From contig JBBSLP010000022.1 in NCBI GenBank assembly GCA_038255145.1, forward strand, positions 1-64,000: 64,000 nucleotides of DNA, read 5' to 3'. Below the pieces are notes generated by a model. The model saw only the letters and a list, made by a program, of their open reading frames with translations, had not been told where the DNA came from and made no database searches. Positions 57,091 to 64,000 of the stretch are shown here, piece after piece (positions within the stretch are counted from its first letter, which is position 1; every line of letters begins with the position of its first letter). Position numbers and translations under genes: made by a program. The DNA comes from WHTX01 sp038255145 (GTDB lineage Bacteria; Actinomycetota; Acidimicrobiia; Acidimicrobiales; CAIXPF01).

Positions 57091-57999
57091 TCAGTAGGCG
57101 TAGGGGCAGGTGTTGGCCTGGGGGTTGGCACCCGCCGTCGAGGCCACCCAGGTGAGGGGTTCACCGGTGTCCATCTTGTTGCACAGCACCACGGCGGGGC
57201 CCATGGCCATGAGCGGGCCCCAGGTGTAGGTGCCGTTGCGGATGACGTTGTTCCAGATGCGCACGTTGGTGGGGGCATCGCAGCAACCGCCCAGGGCGTT
57301 GCCGGCCATCACGTACACGGCGAACCCGCCGCCGGCGATGACGTTGTTCTCGATGATCAGGTCGTCGATGGGAGCCAGGTCCGACTTGATCATGATGGCC
57401 GAGGTCTCACCTTTGCGGTGCTCGAGCAGGTTGTTGCGGATGAAGGCGTTGCGGCCGCCGACCATCTGGATGAGGTCGTTGTGCTCGCCGGGCCGGTTGG
57501 TGAGGCCGTGGATCCAGCTGCCCTGCACGGTCGAGCCCGTGCTGAGGAACACCCCGTCGGTGACGTTGGTGATCTCGCTGTCGATGACGGCGTAGGCGCC
57601 GTCGGACCACACCCCGGTCCCGGCGGGGTCGGCCCCGCCCTGGAGCAGGCTGCTGATGATGTTCATGCCCTGCACGCCGGCCTGGCTGACGATGGCGTTC
57701 TGGCCCGAGCAGGTGATGCGGCTGCGCACGATGGTGACGTTGGGGGCCAGCACCTTCACGCAGCCGTTGATGTCGAGCGAGTCGATCACCTGGCCGGGGA
57801 TGGTGATGGTCAAGGGGCCCGACGGCGTCAGCGGTGTGCCCGGCGGCAGGCCGTAGGCCACCTGGGGCCCGTAGACCAGGGCACCGGCCACCGAGGGGGA
57901 CACGAACTGGGCGGCGGCAGCCAACAGTGCGGTCAACAAGGTGAGCACGAGCGCCGGGCGGGTGAACCGGCGACGTCCAGAGGGAGCGGCGGGCGTCAT
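57091..57999 (-). CDS. Secreted right-handed parallel beta-helix protein
   Basis: A 302-residue exported protein. After a signal peptide (RRRFTRPALVLTLLTALLAA) come repeated beta-helix coils: ITIPGQVIDSLDINGCVKVL, APNVTIVRSRITCSGQNAIV, IIENNVIAGGGFAVYVMAG and VRIWNNVIRNGTYTWGPLMA. This is the pectate-lyase-like fold; no catalytic signature is visible, so it may be a polysaccharide lyase or a structural protein. ATG 57999. The 264 bases upstream are less GC rich and probably hold its promoter. Confidence 0.85.
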   Translation of the reverse strand: MTPAAPSGRRRFTRPALVLTLLTALLAAAAQFVSPSVAGALVYGPQVAYGLPPGTPLTPSGPLTITIPGQVIDSLDINGCVKVLAPNVTIVRSRITCSGQNAIVSQAGVQGMNIISSLLQGGADPAGTGVWSDGAYAVIDSEITNVTDGVFLSTGSTVQGSWIHGLTNRPGEHNDLIQMVGGRNAFIRNNLLEHRKGETSAIMIKSDLAPIDDLIIENNVIAGGGFAVYVMAGNALGGCCDAPTNVRIWNNVIRNGTYTWGPLMAMGPAVVLCNKMDTGEPLTWVASTAGANPQANTCPYAY

Positions 58000-58263
58000 G
58001 GTTTCGAAATGTATCGGCGCGGGGACGCTTCACCCACACCGATCCCCCACCTGGCCCCGCTAACACCTCTAGCTGGTTGTTTATTCGCACCAACGCACCA
58101 AGAGTGGTCAAAAGACCGCTTCGCGTAACGAACGTCACGACATCTGTTCGCAACACCTGGTTCCACCTGGGGGTTCGTCGGGGGGGGGACCGCGCCCGGG
58201 CGTCGCCGCACCGCAACACGGACGAGACACCGTTCTGGATCGGCGCCCGTAGCGTTGGCGCCG

Positions 58264-58749
58264 ATGCGTTCGCCGGAGATGTGGCGTTGGATCTGGCTCG
58301 TGACCAGCGCCGTCTTCCTGACCGGCGAGCTCCTGACCCCGGGCACGTTCTTCCTCGTGTGCTTCGCCATCGGTGCCGCCCTGGCCGCGGCCCTGGCCTT
58401 CCTGGGCGTGGGCGTGGCCGTCGAGTGGGTGGCCTTCCTGGCCGGCTCCGCCGCCGCCTTCGGCGCCTTCTTCCCCCTCCGTCGCCGCCTCGACCGGGGC
58501 CTGCCCCAGGAGGGCTTCGGCGCCGGCCGCCTCATCGGCCAAGCCGCCGTCGTCACCCGGGCCCTGCCCGCCGGTGATGCCGGCATGGTGCGCGTCGGCC
58601 GTGAGGAGTGGCGGGCCGAGGCGGCCGACGGCTCGGCGGTGGCCGAGGGCGCCGTCGTTTCGGTCATCGAGGTGCGCGGCACCCGGGTCATCGTCGGACC
58701 ACCAGGGCCACCGGAAGCGGTGGCCCCCAACCCCTGGGAGCTCCCCTGA
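58264..58749 (+). CDS. NfeD-like membrane protein
   Basis: A 161-residue protein with two or three N-terminal membrane helices (IWLVTSAVFLTGELLTPGTF and following) and a C-terminal OB-fold domain (RLIGQAAVVTRALPAGDAG, GAVVSVIEVRGTRVIVGP), the short NfeD layout. These proteins work with SPFH proteins, here the gene directly downstream, whose ATG overlaps its stop by one base (TGATG). ATG 58264. Confidence 0.88.
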   Translation: MRSPEMWRWIWLVTSAVFLTGELLTPGTFFLVCFAIGAALAAALAFLGVGVAVEWVAFLAGSAAAFGAFFPLRRRLDRGLPQEGFGAGRLIGQAAVVTRALPAGDAGMVRVGREEWRAEAADGSAVAEGAVVSVIEVRGTRVIVGPPGPPEAVAPNPWELP

Positions 58750-59771
58750 TGGGCGTCCTCATCGCCGTGCTCGTCATCCTCGCCATCGTGCTGTTCGTCG
58801 TCATCGGGGCGTCGGTGCGCATCGTGCGGCCGTACGAGCGCGGCGTCGTCGAGTTCCTGGGCAAGTACCAGAGCACCTATGACCCCGGCCTGCGCCTGCT
58901 CTTCCCCTTCGTGCAGAGGATGCGGGTGGTGGACATGCGCGAACAGGTCGTCGACGTGGCCCCCCAGGAGGTCATCACCAAGGACAACGTGGTCGTGTCG
59001 GTGGATGCCGTCATCTACTACGAGCCCACCGACCCCCAGCGCCTGACCTACAACGTGGCCAACTTCATGCTCGCCATCACCAAGCTGGCCCAGACCAACG
59101 TGCGCAACCTGGTCGGTGACATGCAGCTCGACGAGGCCCTCACCTCGCGGGACACCATCAACACCCACCTGCGCGAGATCCTCGACGACGCCACCGACAA
59201 GTGGGGGGTCAAGGTGGTGCGGGTGGAGATCCAGCGCATCGATCCCCCGGCCGACGTCATGCACGCCATGCACGAGCAGATGAAGGCCGAGCGCACCCGT
59301 CGGGCCCTCGTCACCCAGGCCACCGGTGACCGTGAGGCCTCCATCACCCGGGCCGAGGGCGAGCGCCAGGCCGCCATCCTGCAGGGCGAGGCCAACAAGC
59401 AGCGCAACATCCTGTCCTCCGAAGGCGAGGCCCAGGCCGCCCGCACCCTGGCCGACGCCGAGCGCTACCGCCTCCAGGCCGTGGCCGAGGGCCAGGGGTC
59501 GGCCATCCGCCAGGTGTTCACCGCCATCCACGACGGCAACCCCACGGCCGACGTGCTCGTGCTCAAGTACTTCGAGGCCCTCCAGGCCGTGGCCAACGGC
59601 CGGGCCACCAAGGTGTTCCTGCCCTCGGACCCCTCGGGCATGCTCCAGCAGCTGGCCGGACTGGCCGAGGTCGTGCGCAACGTGCCCACGCAGGAGGGCC
59701 AGCCCACTGCGGCCCGGCCCCCCGTCCCGGCACCGGCCCCGCCCATCCCCCCCATGCCCCGCCCCCTGTGA
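58749..59771 (+). CDS. SPFH/Band-7 domain protein (QmcA/paraslipin-like)
   Basis: A 340-residue membrane-anchored SPFH protein: N-terminal helix VLIAVLVILAIVLFVVIGAS, SPFH domain (about 25-195; VRPYERGVVEFLGKYQ, VVDVAPQEVITKDNVVVSVD) and coiled-coil (about 200-270; EASITRAEGERQAAILQGEA), ending in a Pro-rich tail. Such proteins form membrane microdomains and act in protein quality control with NfeD. The start overlaps nfeD. Confidence 0.92.
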   Translation: MGVLIAVLVILAIVLFVVIGASVRIVRPYERGVVEFLGKYQSTYDPGLRLLFPFVQRMRVVDMREQVVDVAPQEVITKDNVVVSVDAVIYYEPTDPQRLTYNVANFMLAITKLAQTNVRNLVGDMQLDEALTSRDTINTHLREILDDATDKWGVKVVRVEIQRIDPPADVMHAMHEQMKAERTRRALVTQATGDREASITRAEGERQAAILQGEANKQRNILSSEGEAQAARTLADAERYRLQAVAEGQGSAIRQVFTAIHDGNPTADVLVLKYFEALQAVANGRATKVFLPSDPSGMLQQLAGLAEVVRNVPTQEGQPTAARPPVPAPAPPIPPMPRPL

Positions 59772-59874
59772 TCGGCCCGGGCCACCACGGGCACGGCTGA
59801 CGCCTGTGTGAACGCCACGCGCGGCGAGGCCCCCAGCGGCTGCTACGGCAGCGGAGGTGGGTACGCTCGCCCCC

Positions 59875-60462
59875 GTGGAGGAGCCCCGCTGGTTGGACGA
59901 CCAGGAGATGCGAGCGTGGCGGTCGTTGCTGGCCGCCACCAGCCGCCTCATGGCCACGCTCGACACCGAGTTGCAGTCCGAGTGCGACCTGCCCCTGGCC
60001 GACTTCGAGGTCCTGGTCCAGCTGTCCGAAGCCCCGGGCAACCGGGTGCGCATGAGCGAGCTGGCCGATGCCCTCAACCTCTCCCCCAGCGGCCTGACCC
60101 GCCGTGTCGACCGCCTGGCCCGTGAGCACCTCGTGCAGCGGGAGCGGTGCGGCTCGGACCGGCGTGGCAGCTTCGCCGTGCTCACCCCGGGCGGGGTCGA
60201 GCGCCTGGAGCAGTCCGCCCCCAACCACCTGCGCCACGTGCGCCAGCACTTCATCGACCGCTTCGGTCCTGCTGAGCTGTCTGGCCTGGCTGGCGCCTTC
60301 GAGCGCATCATCGACGCCTGTCCCCGCCGTCCGCCCCGAACGGGTGAAGGCGGGCGATCCGGCGCCCATGACGTCCGGAACCGCCGAGGGGCGGGTACCG
60401 TCCAGCCAGAGCCGACGAGCACCGAGGGCCAACCACGCGGCAACTGGGTACACACCCCCTGA
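59875..60462 (+). CDS. MarR-family transcriptional regulator
   Basis: A 195-residue regulator with the MarR fold: dimer helix AWRSLLAATSRLMATLDTEL, wing-HTH VRMSELADALNLSPSGLTRR followed by REHLVQRERCGSDRRGSFAV, and a C-terminal helix pair. A basic Pro/Arg-rich tail of 40 residues follows. GTG 59875. Its stop overlaps the ATG of the small gene at 60462, so that protein is coexpressed. Ligand unknown. Confidence 0.88.
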   Translation: MEEPRWLDDQEMRAWRSLLAATSRLMATLDTELQSECDLPLADFEVLVQLSEAPGNRVRMSELADALNLSPSGLTRRVDRLAREHLVQRERCGSDRRGSFAVLTPGGVERLEQSAPNHLRHVRQHFIDRFGPAELSGLAGAFERIIDACPRRPPRTGEGGRSGAHDVRNRRGAGTVQPEPTSTEGQPRGNWVHTP

Positions 60463-60755
60463 TGGCGACCGACACCCCCCTAGGCGAGGTTCCGAACAAC
60501 ATGTCCACCACCACGACCACCGACGCCATCAGCGGCCTGCTCGACGCCGTGGACGGCAAGCTGCTCGATCGCTCCCGGGTGATCGACTCCCTGCTCGACC
60601 TGCGCCTCCTGGCCGGTGACCAGCCCGACGTCCGGGCCGCCATCGACGAAGCCCTCGGCACGGTGCCGGGCAAGTCCCTCGTCGATGCCGAGTGGTACGT
60701 CGACGTCCTCGGCCGCCTGGCCACCGTCGGCGACGCCGCCCCCCACCTGTCCTGA
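60462..60755 (+). CDS. Small hypothetical protein coupled to MarR, 97 residues
   Basis: A 97-residue helical protein: MSTTTTTDAISGLLDAVDGK, SRVIDSLLDLRLLAGDQPDV and AEWYVDVLGRLATVGD. ATG 60462 overlaps the marR stop (TGATG); a second Met at codon 14 is possible. No domain is recognised. It is probably cytoplasmic and coexpressed with the MarR regulator. Confidence 0.75.
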   Translation: MATDTPLGEVPNNMSTTTTTDAISGLLDAVDGKLLDRSRVIDSLLDLRLLAGDQPDVRAAIDEALGTVPGKSLVDAEWYVDVLGRLATVGDAAPHLS

Positions 60756-60823
60756 GCCCACCCCGCTGAGGCGGGTTCCCCGCTCACCCGACCGCGTCGC
60801 CCGCCTCTGCGGGCGACGGCAGG

Positions 60824-62335
60824 TCATCGTCCCGGCAGGAGGTGCTTCTGCACCTTGCCCAGGGCGTTGCGGGGCAGCGCCTCGATGACGTGCACCAGCC
60901 GGGGCCGCTTGAAGGCGGCGAGGTGCTGGCCCACGAAGGCGGTGACCTCCGCTTCCACGATGGTGTCGCGCACCTCGACGAACGCGGTGACCACCTCCCC
61001 CCAGGCGGGATCGGGCGTGCCCACGACGGCGGCATCGACCACGGCGGGGTGCAGGCGGAGCACCTCTTCGATCTCGCGGGGGTAGACGTTGTAGCCCCCG
61101 CTGATGATCAGCTCCTTGGCCCGCCCCACCAGCGCCAGGTAGCCGGCCTCGTCGAAGCGGCCCAGGTCACCGGTGCGGAACCAGCCATCGGCGTCGAAGG
61201 CCTCGGCGTTGGCCTCCGCTCGGTTGCGATAGCCCCCGAACACGTTGGGCCCCCGCACCACGACCTCGCTGCGGGCCTCGTCGAGGCGCAGCTCGACCCC
61301 GGGGAGGGGCAGGCCGACCGTGCCCCGTCGGCGCTCGCCGTCGTAGGGGTTGGAGACCAGCATGATGGTCTCGGTCATGCCGTAGCGCTCGAGCACCCGC
61401 CGACCCGAGGCCGTCTCGAAGGCGTCGAAGAGGTCGGGGGGCAGGGGGGCGGAACCGCTGACGCACAGGCGGAACCGGGCCAGCTCGTCGGCCCGGGCCG
61501 AGCCCACCAGGCGGGAGTACATGGTGGGCACGCCGAAGAACAGGCTGGCGTCGTGGGCGGCCCGCGCATCGAGCACGGCGTCCACGTCGAAGCGGCCCAG
61601 CAACACGGCCGACGCACCGGCCAGCAGGGTGCCGTGCAGGCCCACGCCCAGGCCATGGATGTGGAAGAGGGGCAGGGCGAGCACCAGGCGGTCCTCGGGC
61701 CCCCAGCGCCAGGCCAGCAGCAGGGCTTCCACGCTGGCCAGCAGGTTGGCGTGGCTGAGCACCGCCCCCTTGGGCCGCCCCGTGGTGCCCGAGGTGTAGC
61801 CGATGAGGGCGGGGTCGCCGGGGTGCGCCCGGTCGAGGGCCACGGCGGGGCCGTCGGGCAGGTCGACCGCCGGTGAGGTGACGAGGATGTCGGGAGCCGC
61901 GTCGCGGCACCACCGGGCCCGCTGGTCGTCGTCGACGATGGCTGCCCGGGGGCCGCTGTCGGCCACCAGGTGGGCGATCTCGTCGCCCAGGTAGCCCGTG
62001 TTGGCCGGCAGCACGACCAGGCCGGCCCGCAGGCAGCCGACGTGGGCGGCCACCAGGTCGATGCTGGCCTCGGCTGACACCAGCACCCGGTCCCCCGGCA
62101 CCAGGCCCGCGCCCAGCAGCCGGGCCGCCACCCGGGCCGACCGCTCGTCGAGCTCGCCGGCCGTGCACCAGCCCCGCTCGCCGTCGTGGATGAGGGGACG
62201 CTGAGGCGCCGCGGCCCACAGGGACGCCCAGGCCGCAGGCAGGGTGCCCCGGGCCAGCAGGTCGACGGAACCGGGCGGCACGCCCGCGGGCAGGTGGGCG
62301 GACCACGCCGGAGGCGCAGGCTGGGGCGACGTCAT
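60824..62335 (-). CDS. Acyl-CoA synthetase (ANL superfamily, malonyl-CoA synthetase-like)
   Basis: A 503-residue adenylating acyl-CoA ligase. The phosphate-binding loop is YTSGTTGRPKGAVLSH, A5 motif YGMTETIMLVSNP, A7 GWFRTGDLGRFDE, A8 hinge GRAKELIISGGYNVYPREIE and the catalytic Lys in LPRNALGKVQKHLL. Chain-length specificity is unclear; the short size and motif set resemble malonyl-CoA synthetase. ATG 62335 has AGGAGG five bases upstream. Confidence 0.9.
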   Translation of the reverse strand: MTSPQPAPPAWSAHLPAGVPPGSVDLLARGTLPAAWASLWAAAPQRPLIHDGERGWCTAGELDERSARVAARLLGAGLVPGDRVLVSAEASIDLVAAHVGCLRAGLVVLPANTGYLGDEIAHLVADSGPRAAIVDDDQRARWCRDAAPDILVTSPAVDLPDGPAVALDRAHPGDPALIGYTSGTTGRPKGAVLSHANLLASVEALLLAWRWGPEDRLVLALPLFHIHGLGVGLHGTLLAGASAVLLGRFDVDAVLDARAAHDASLFFGVPTMYSRLVGSARADELARFRLCVSGSAPLPPDLFDAFETASGRRVLERYGMTETIMLVSNPYDGERRRGTVGLPLPGVELRLDEARSEVVVRGPNVFGGYRNRAEANAEAFDADGWFRTGDLGRFDEAGYLALVGRAKELIISGGYNVYPREIEEVLRLHPAVVDAAVVGTPDPAWGEVVTAFVEVRDTIVEAEVTAFVGQHLAAFKRPRLVHVIEALPRNALGKVQKHLLPGR

Positions 62336-62441
62336 CGTCACCTCCTGGGTGCTGGATGGACGGGCGGGTCGTCGGGTCGGCGCCAGACCCTATCGCCGCC
62401 GTGGGCGTCGCCCCCGGGGCCCGCGGCCGTACCCTGTACGG

Positions 62442-62939
62442 GTGCACCGTCCCTGGTCCTGGCCCCTGCTCGCCCTTGCGCTGACCGTGGTCGCCGGCGC
62501 GTGCGGTGGGGACGGCGACACCTCGGCCACCCCGGCCACGACGTCCACGACGGCGGCGGCCGGGGGCCCGGCCACGCCCTCGTCGGTGACCATCGGCCCG
62601 GGTGGCACCACGCCGACCACCAGGCCCGGGACCCCCACCACGGTGCTCGTCGAGGGGCCGGTCCTCGTCGATGGAGCCCAGGTGGTGGTGGACGCCAGCG
62701 GGGGCGCCCTGGCCGTCACCGGCCAGCTACCCACCCCCTGCCACCAGCTGTCCTACGAGGTCGTCGCCCCCGACGTCCCCGGAGGCACGGTGGCCGTGCG
62801 GCTGTTCTCCCTGGTCGACCCCGACGTGATGTGCGCCCAGGCCGTGGCCCCCTTCACCTCGTCGGTCCCCTTGGGTCCCGTTCCCGGCACCCCGACCCCC
62901 GTCACGCTCAACGGCGACCCCGTGGGCACCCTGGGTTGA
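62442..62939 (+). CDS. Small lipoprotein of unknown function
   Basis: A 165-residue exported lipoprotein: GTG 62442 starts a short n-region and hydrophobic core ending in lipobox VVAGAC, then a Thr/Pro-rich linker (about 25-70) and a compact beta domain (VVVDASGGALAVTGQLPTPC, LSYEVVAPDVPGGTVAVRLF) with two Cys likely to pair. No family recognised. Confidence 0.75.
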   Translation: MHRPWSWPLLALALTVVAGACGGDGDTSATPATTSTTAAAGGPATPSSVTIGPGGTTPTTRPGTPTTVLVEGPVLVDGAQVVVDASGGALAVTGQLPTPCHQLSYEVVAPDVPGGTVAVRLFSLVDPDVMCAQAVAPFTSSVPLGPVPGTPTPVTLNGDPVGTLG

Positions 62940-63072
62940 GGGCGGCCTGGCGGTGGCGGCGGCTCCGTTCCTGCTGAGGGCAGGTGTGTCGCGCGGCCGG
63001 CCGGGGATGACAAGACGCGCGTCCGGGCGTCGCGCTGGCTAGCGTCGGGTGTCACCGCGCCGAGGAGGCAGC

Positions 63073-64000
63073 ATGTCCAGCTGGTACTACGTCGACGAGG
63101 GTGAGGCGAAGGGACCGGTCGAGGAGGCCGAGCTCGTCCGTCTCGTCAACGAGGGTCGCCTGGACCGCCAATCGCTCGTCACCCCGGTGGGGGCGACGTC
63201 GTGGTCCAGCGTCGCCGAGTACGCCGGGCAGCTCGGCCTGGCTACGCCGGCCGCTCCACCCCTGCCCGCCCCGGTCGCCGGGGCCCCCATCGCCTACACC
63301 AGCGAGCCCGAGGCCCAGCCCGAGCCCACGTCGGTGTTCGGCACCGGTTCGGTGTCCGAGCCCGTGGCCGACCAGCCCGTCAGCACCGAGGTGGGCGGCA
63401 GCCCGCTCCCCGGGCCCGAACCCTTCGCCCCCGCGCCGACCGAGGTCCGCCAGGAGCCGCAGTGGGGCCTCAGCCCCTCGCCGGCCCCCGGCCCCGGCGA
63501 TGCCGGCCCGGCATGGGCCTCGCCCGAGACCCCCGCCGTGGCCGCTCCCGCCGCCACCACCCCGTGGGCCACCCCGTCACCCGCACCCAGCCCCGGGGAC
63601 ACCGGCCCGGCGTGGGCCCAGCCCCCGGGTGCCCCCGTCGGACCCGGCGGCCCCCCGGCCCCCGGACCCATCCCCCACCCCGGTCCGGCGCCCGGTGCCC
63701 CTCCCGGGTGGGCGCCACCCTCCGCCGACCCGTGGGCACCGCCCGCCCCGGCGGACAGCGCCCCCGCCCCCCAGCCCACGGGCTGGCCCCCGCCGGCAGC
63801 GACGCCCGCGCCGGCACCCGACCAGGCGCCCGCAGGTTGGCCCCCCCCGGGTGCCGCGCCCACACCGGCGCCGGGCCCCGCCCCCACGCCGCAGCCGGCT
63901 GGGCAGGCCCCGCCGTGGGGCGGCCCCGCCGCACCCGCAGGTGAGGCGGCCGCACCCTGGGCCGCACCGGTGCCCGCCCAGGCTCCCCCCTCGGGCCAGA
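63073..64000 (+). CDS. GYF_2 (DUF4339) domain protein with Pro/Ala-rich tail, truncated by window end
   Basis: The gene begins MSSWYYVDEGEAKGPVEEAE with the GYF_2 pattern (WYY, GP, GATSWSSVAEY) in the first 60 residues; this domain often sits on membrane proteins. The following 250 residues are Pro/Ala/Gly-rich low complexity with WAPP-type repeats and are still open at the window edge. GAGGAGG precedes ATG 63073 by four bases. A membrane domain is probably encoded beyond the window. Confidence 0.8.
   Translation, partial: MSSWYYVDEGEAKGPVEEAELVRLVNEGRLDRQSLVTPVGATSWSSVAEYAGQLGLATPAAPPLPAPVAGAPIAYTSEPEAQPEPTSVFGTGSVSEPVADQPVSTEVGGSPLPGPEPFAPAPTEVRQEPQWGLSPSPAPGPGDAGPAWASPETPAVAAPAATTPWATPSPAPSPGDTGPAWAQPPGAPVGPGGPPAPGPIPHPGPAPGAPPGWAPPSADPWAPPAPADSAPAPQPTGWPPPAATPAPAPDQAPAGWPPPGAAPTPAPGPAPTPQPAGQAPPWGGPAAPAGEAAAPWAAPVPAQAPPSGQ

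Overview
The window is a very GC-rich, densely packed bacterial chromosome segment with strongly GC-biased third codon positions, many GTG starts and frequent 4-base GTGA/ATGA gene overlaps. The gene set points to an actinobacterium, most likely of the class Acidimicrobiia (inference). Markers are a WhiB regulator, F420 biosynthesis (cofC) with several luciferase-like (LLM) oxidoreductases, a DtxR-type metal regulator, actinobacterial imuA'/imuB and dnaE2 with GAAC-N4-GTTC LexA boxes, an Eis-type acetyltransferase and a two-subunit methylmalonyl-CoA mutase with MeaB. No rRNA, tRNA, CRISPR array or prophage was recognised.

Layout. 0-2.7 kb: a frameshifted IS transposase fragment at the edge, then two FecCD-type iron permeases without ATPase or binding protein, behind a palindromic operator-like site. 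2.7-6.7 kb: small metabolic enzymes, an LLM oxidoreductase and a Mug-type DNA glycosylase. 6.8-11.2 kb: an LLM oxidoreductase followed by an overlapping three-gene Liv-like transporter operon whose double ATP-binding protein lacks the catalytic motifs of both halves; this is the most unusual locus here. 11.4-19.8 kb: thiolase, nuclease lipoprotein, YdjC-like protein, duplicated PhoU/TrkA-C protein with an SCP2 protein, and a large GGDEF-EAL protein. 19.8-28.7 kb: the SOS mutagenesis genes dnaE2 (interrupted by a one-base frameshift) and imuA'-imuB, each preceded by a perfect LexA box, with sodA, a HAD phosphatase and a secreted zincin between them. 28.7-36 kb: an HTH/B12-binding regulator, an Nfu-N protein, RNase HII, an RpiB-like isomerase, an SsuD-like monooxygenase, and gpsA coupled through a 30-residue ORF to a 597-residue protein. 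36-45.9 kb: cofC, PIG-L, DUF429, a lipid-kinase-like gene, HIT, whiB with an 18-bp repeat array, a DtxR-like regulator with altered metal ligands, ald, a glutaminyl cyclase lipoprotein and an AbiE-like toxin-antitoxin pair. 46.3-57 kb: mutA-mutB, two divergent AI-2E permeases, one intact and two eroded Eis-like genes, and meaB. 57-64 kb: a beta-helix protein, NfeD plus SPFH protein, MarR, an acyl-CoA synthetase, a lipoprotein and a GYF_2 protein running off the edge.

Functional links: mutA, mutB and meaB form the propionyl-/methylmalonyl-CoA module; dnaE2, imuA' and imuB form the mutagenic lesion-bypass machinery; cofC fits the F420-type LLM enzymes; NfeD and the SPFH protein are a standard membrane pair. 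Short tandem repeats of 13-33 bp recur in gene ends and intergenic spaces throughout.
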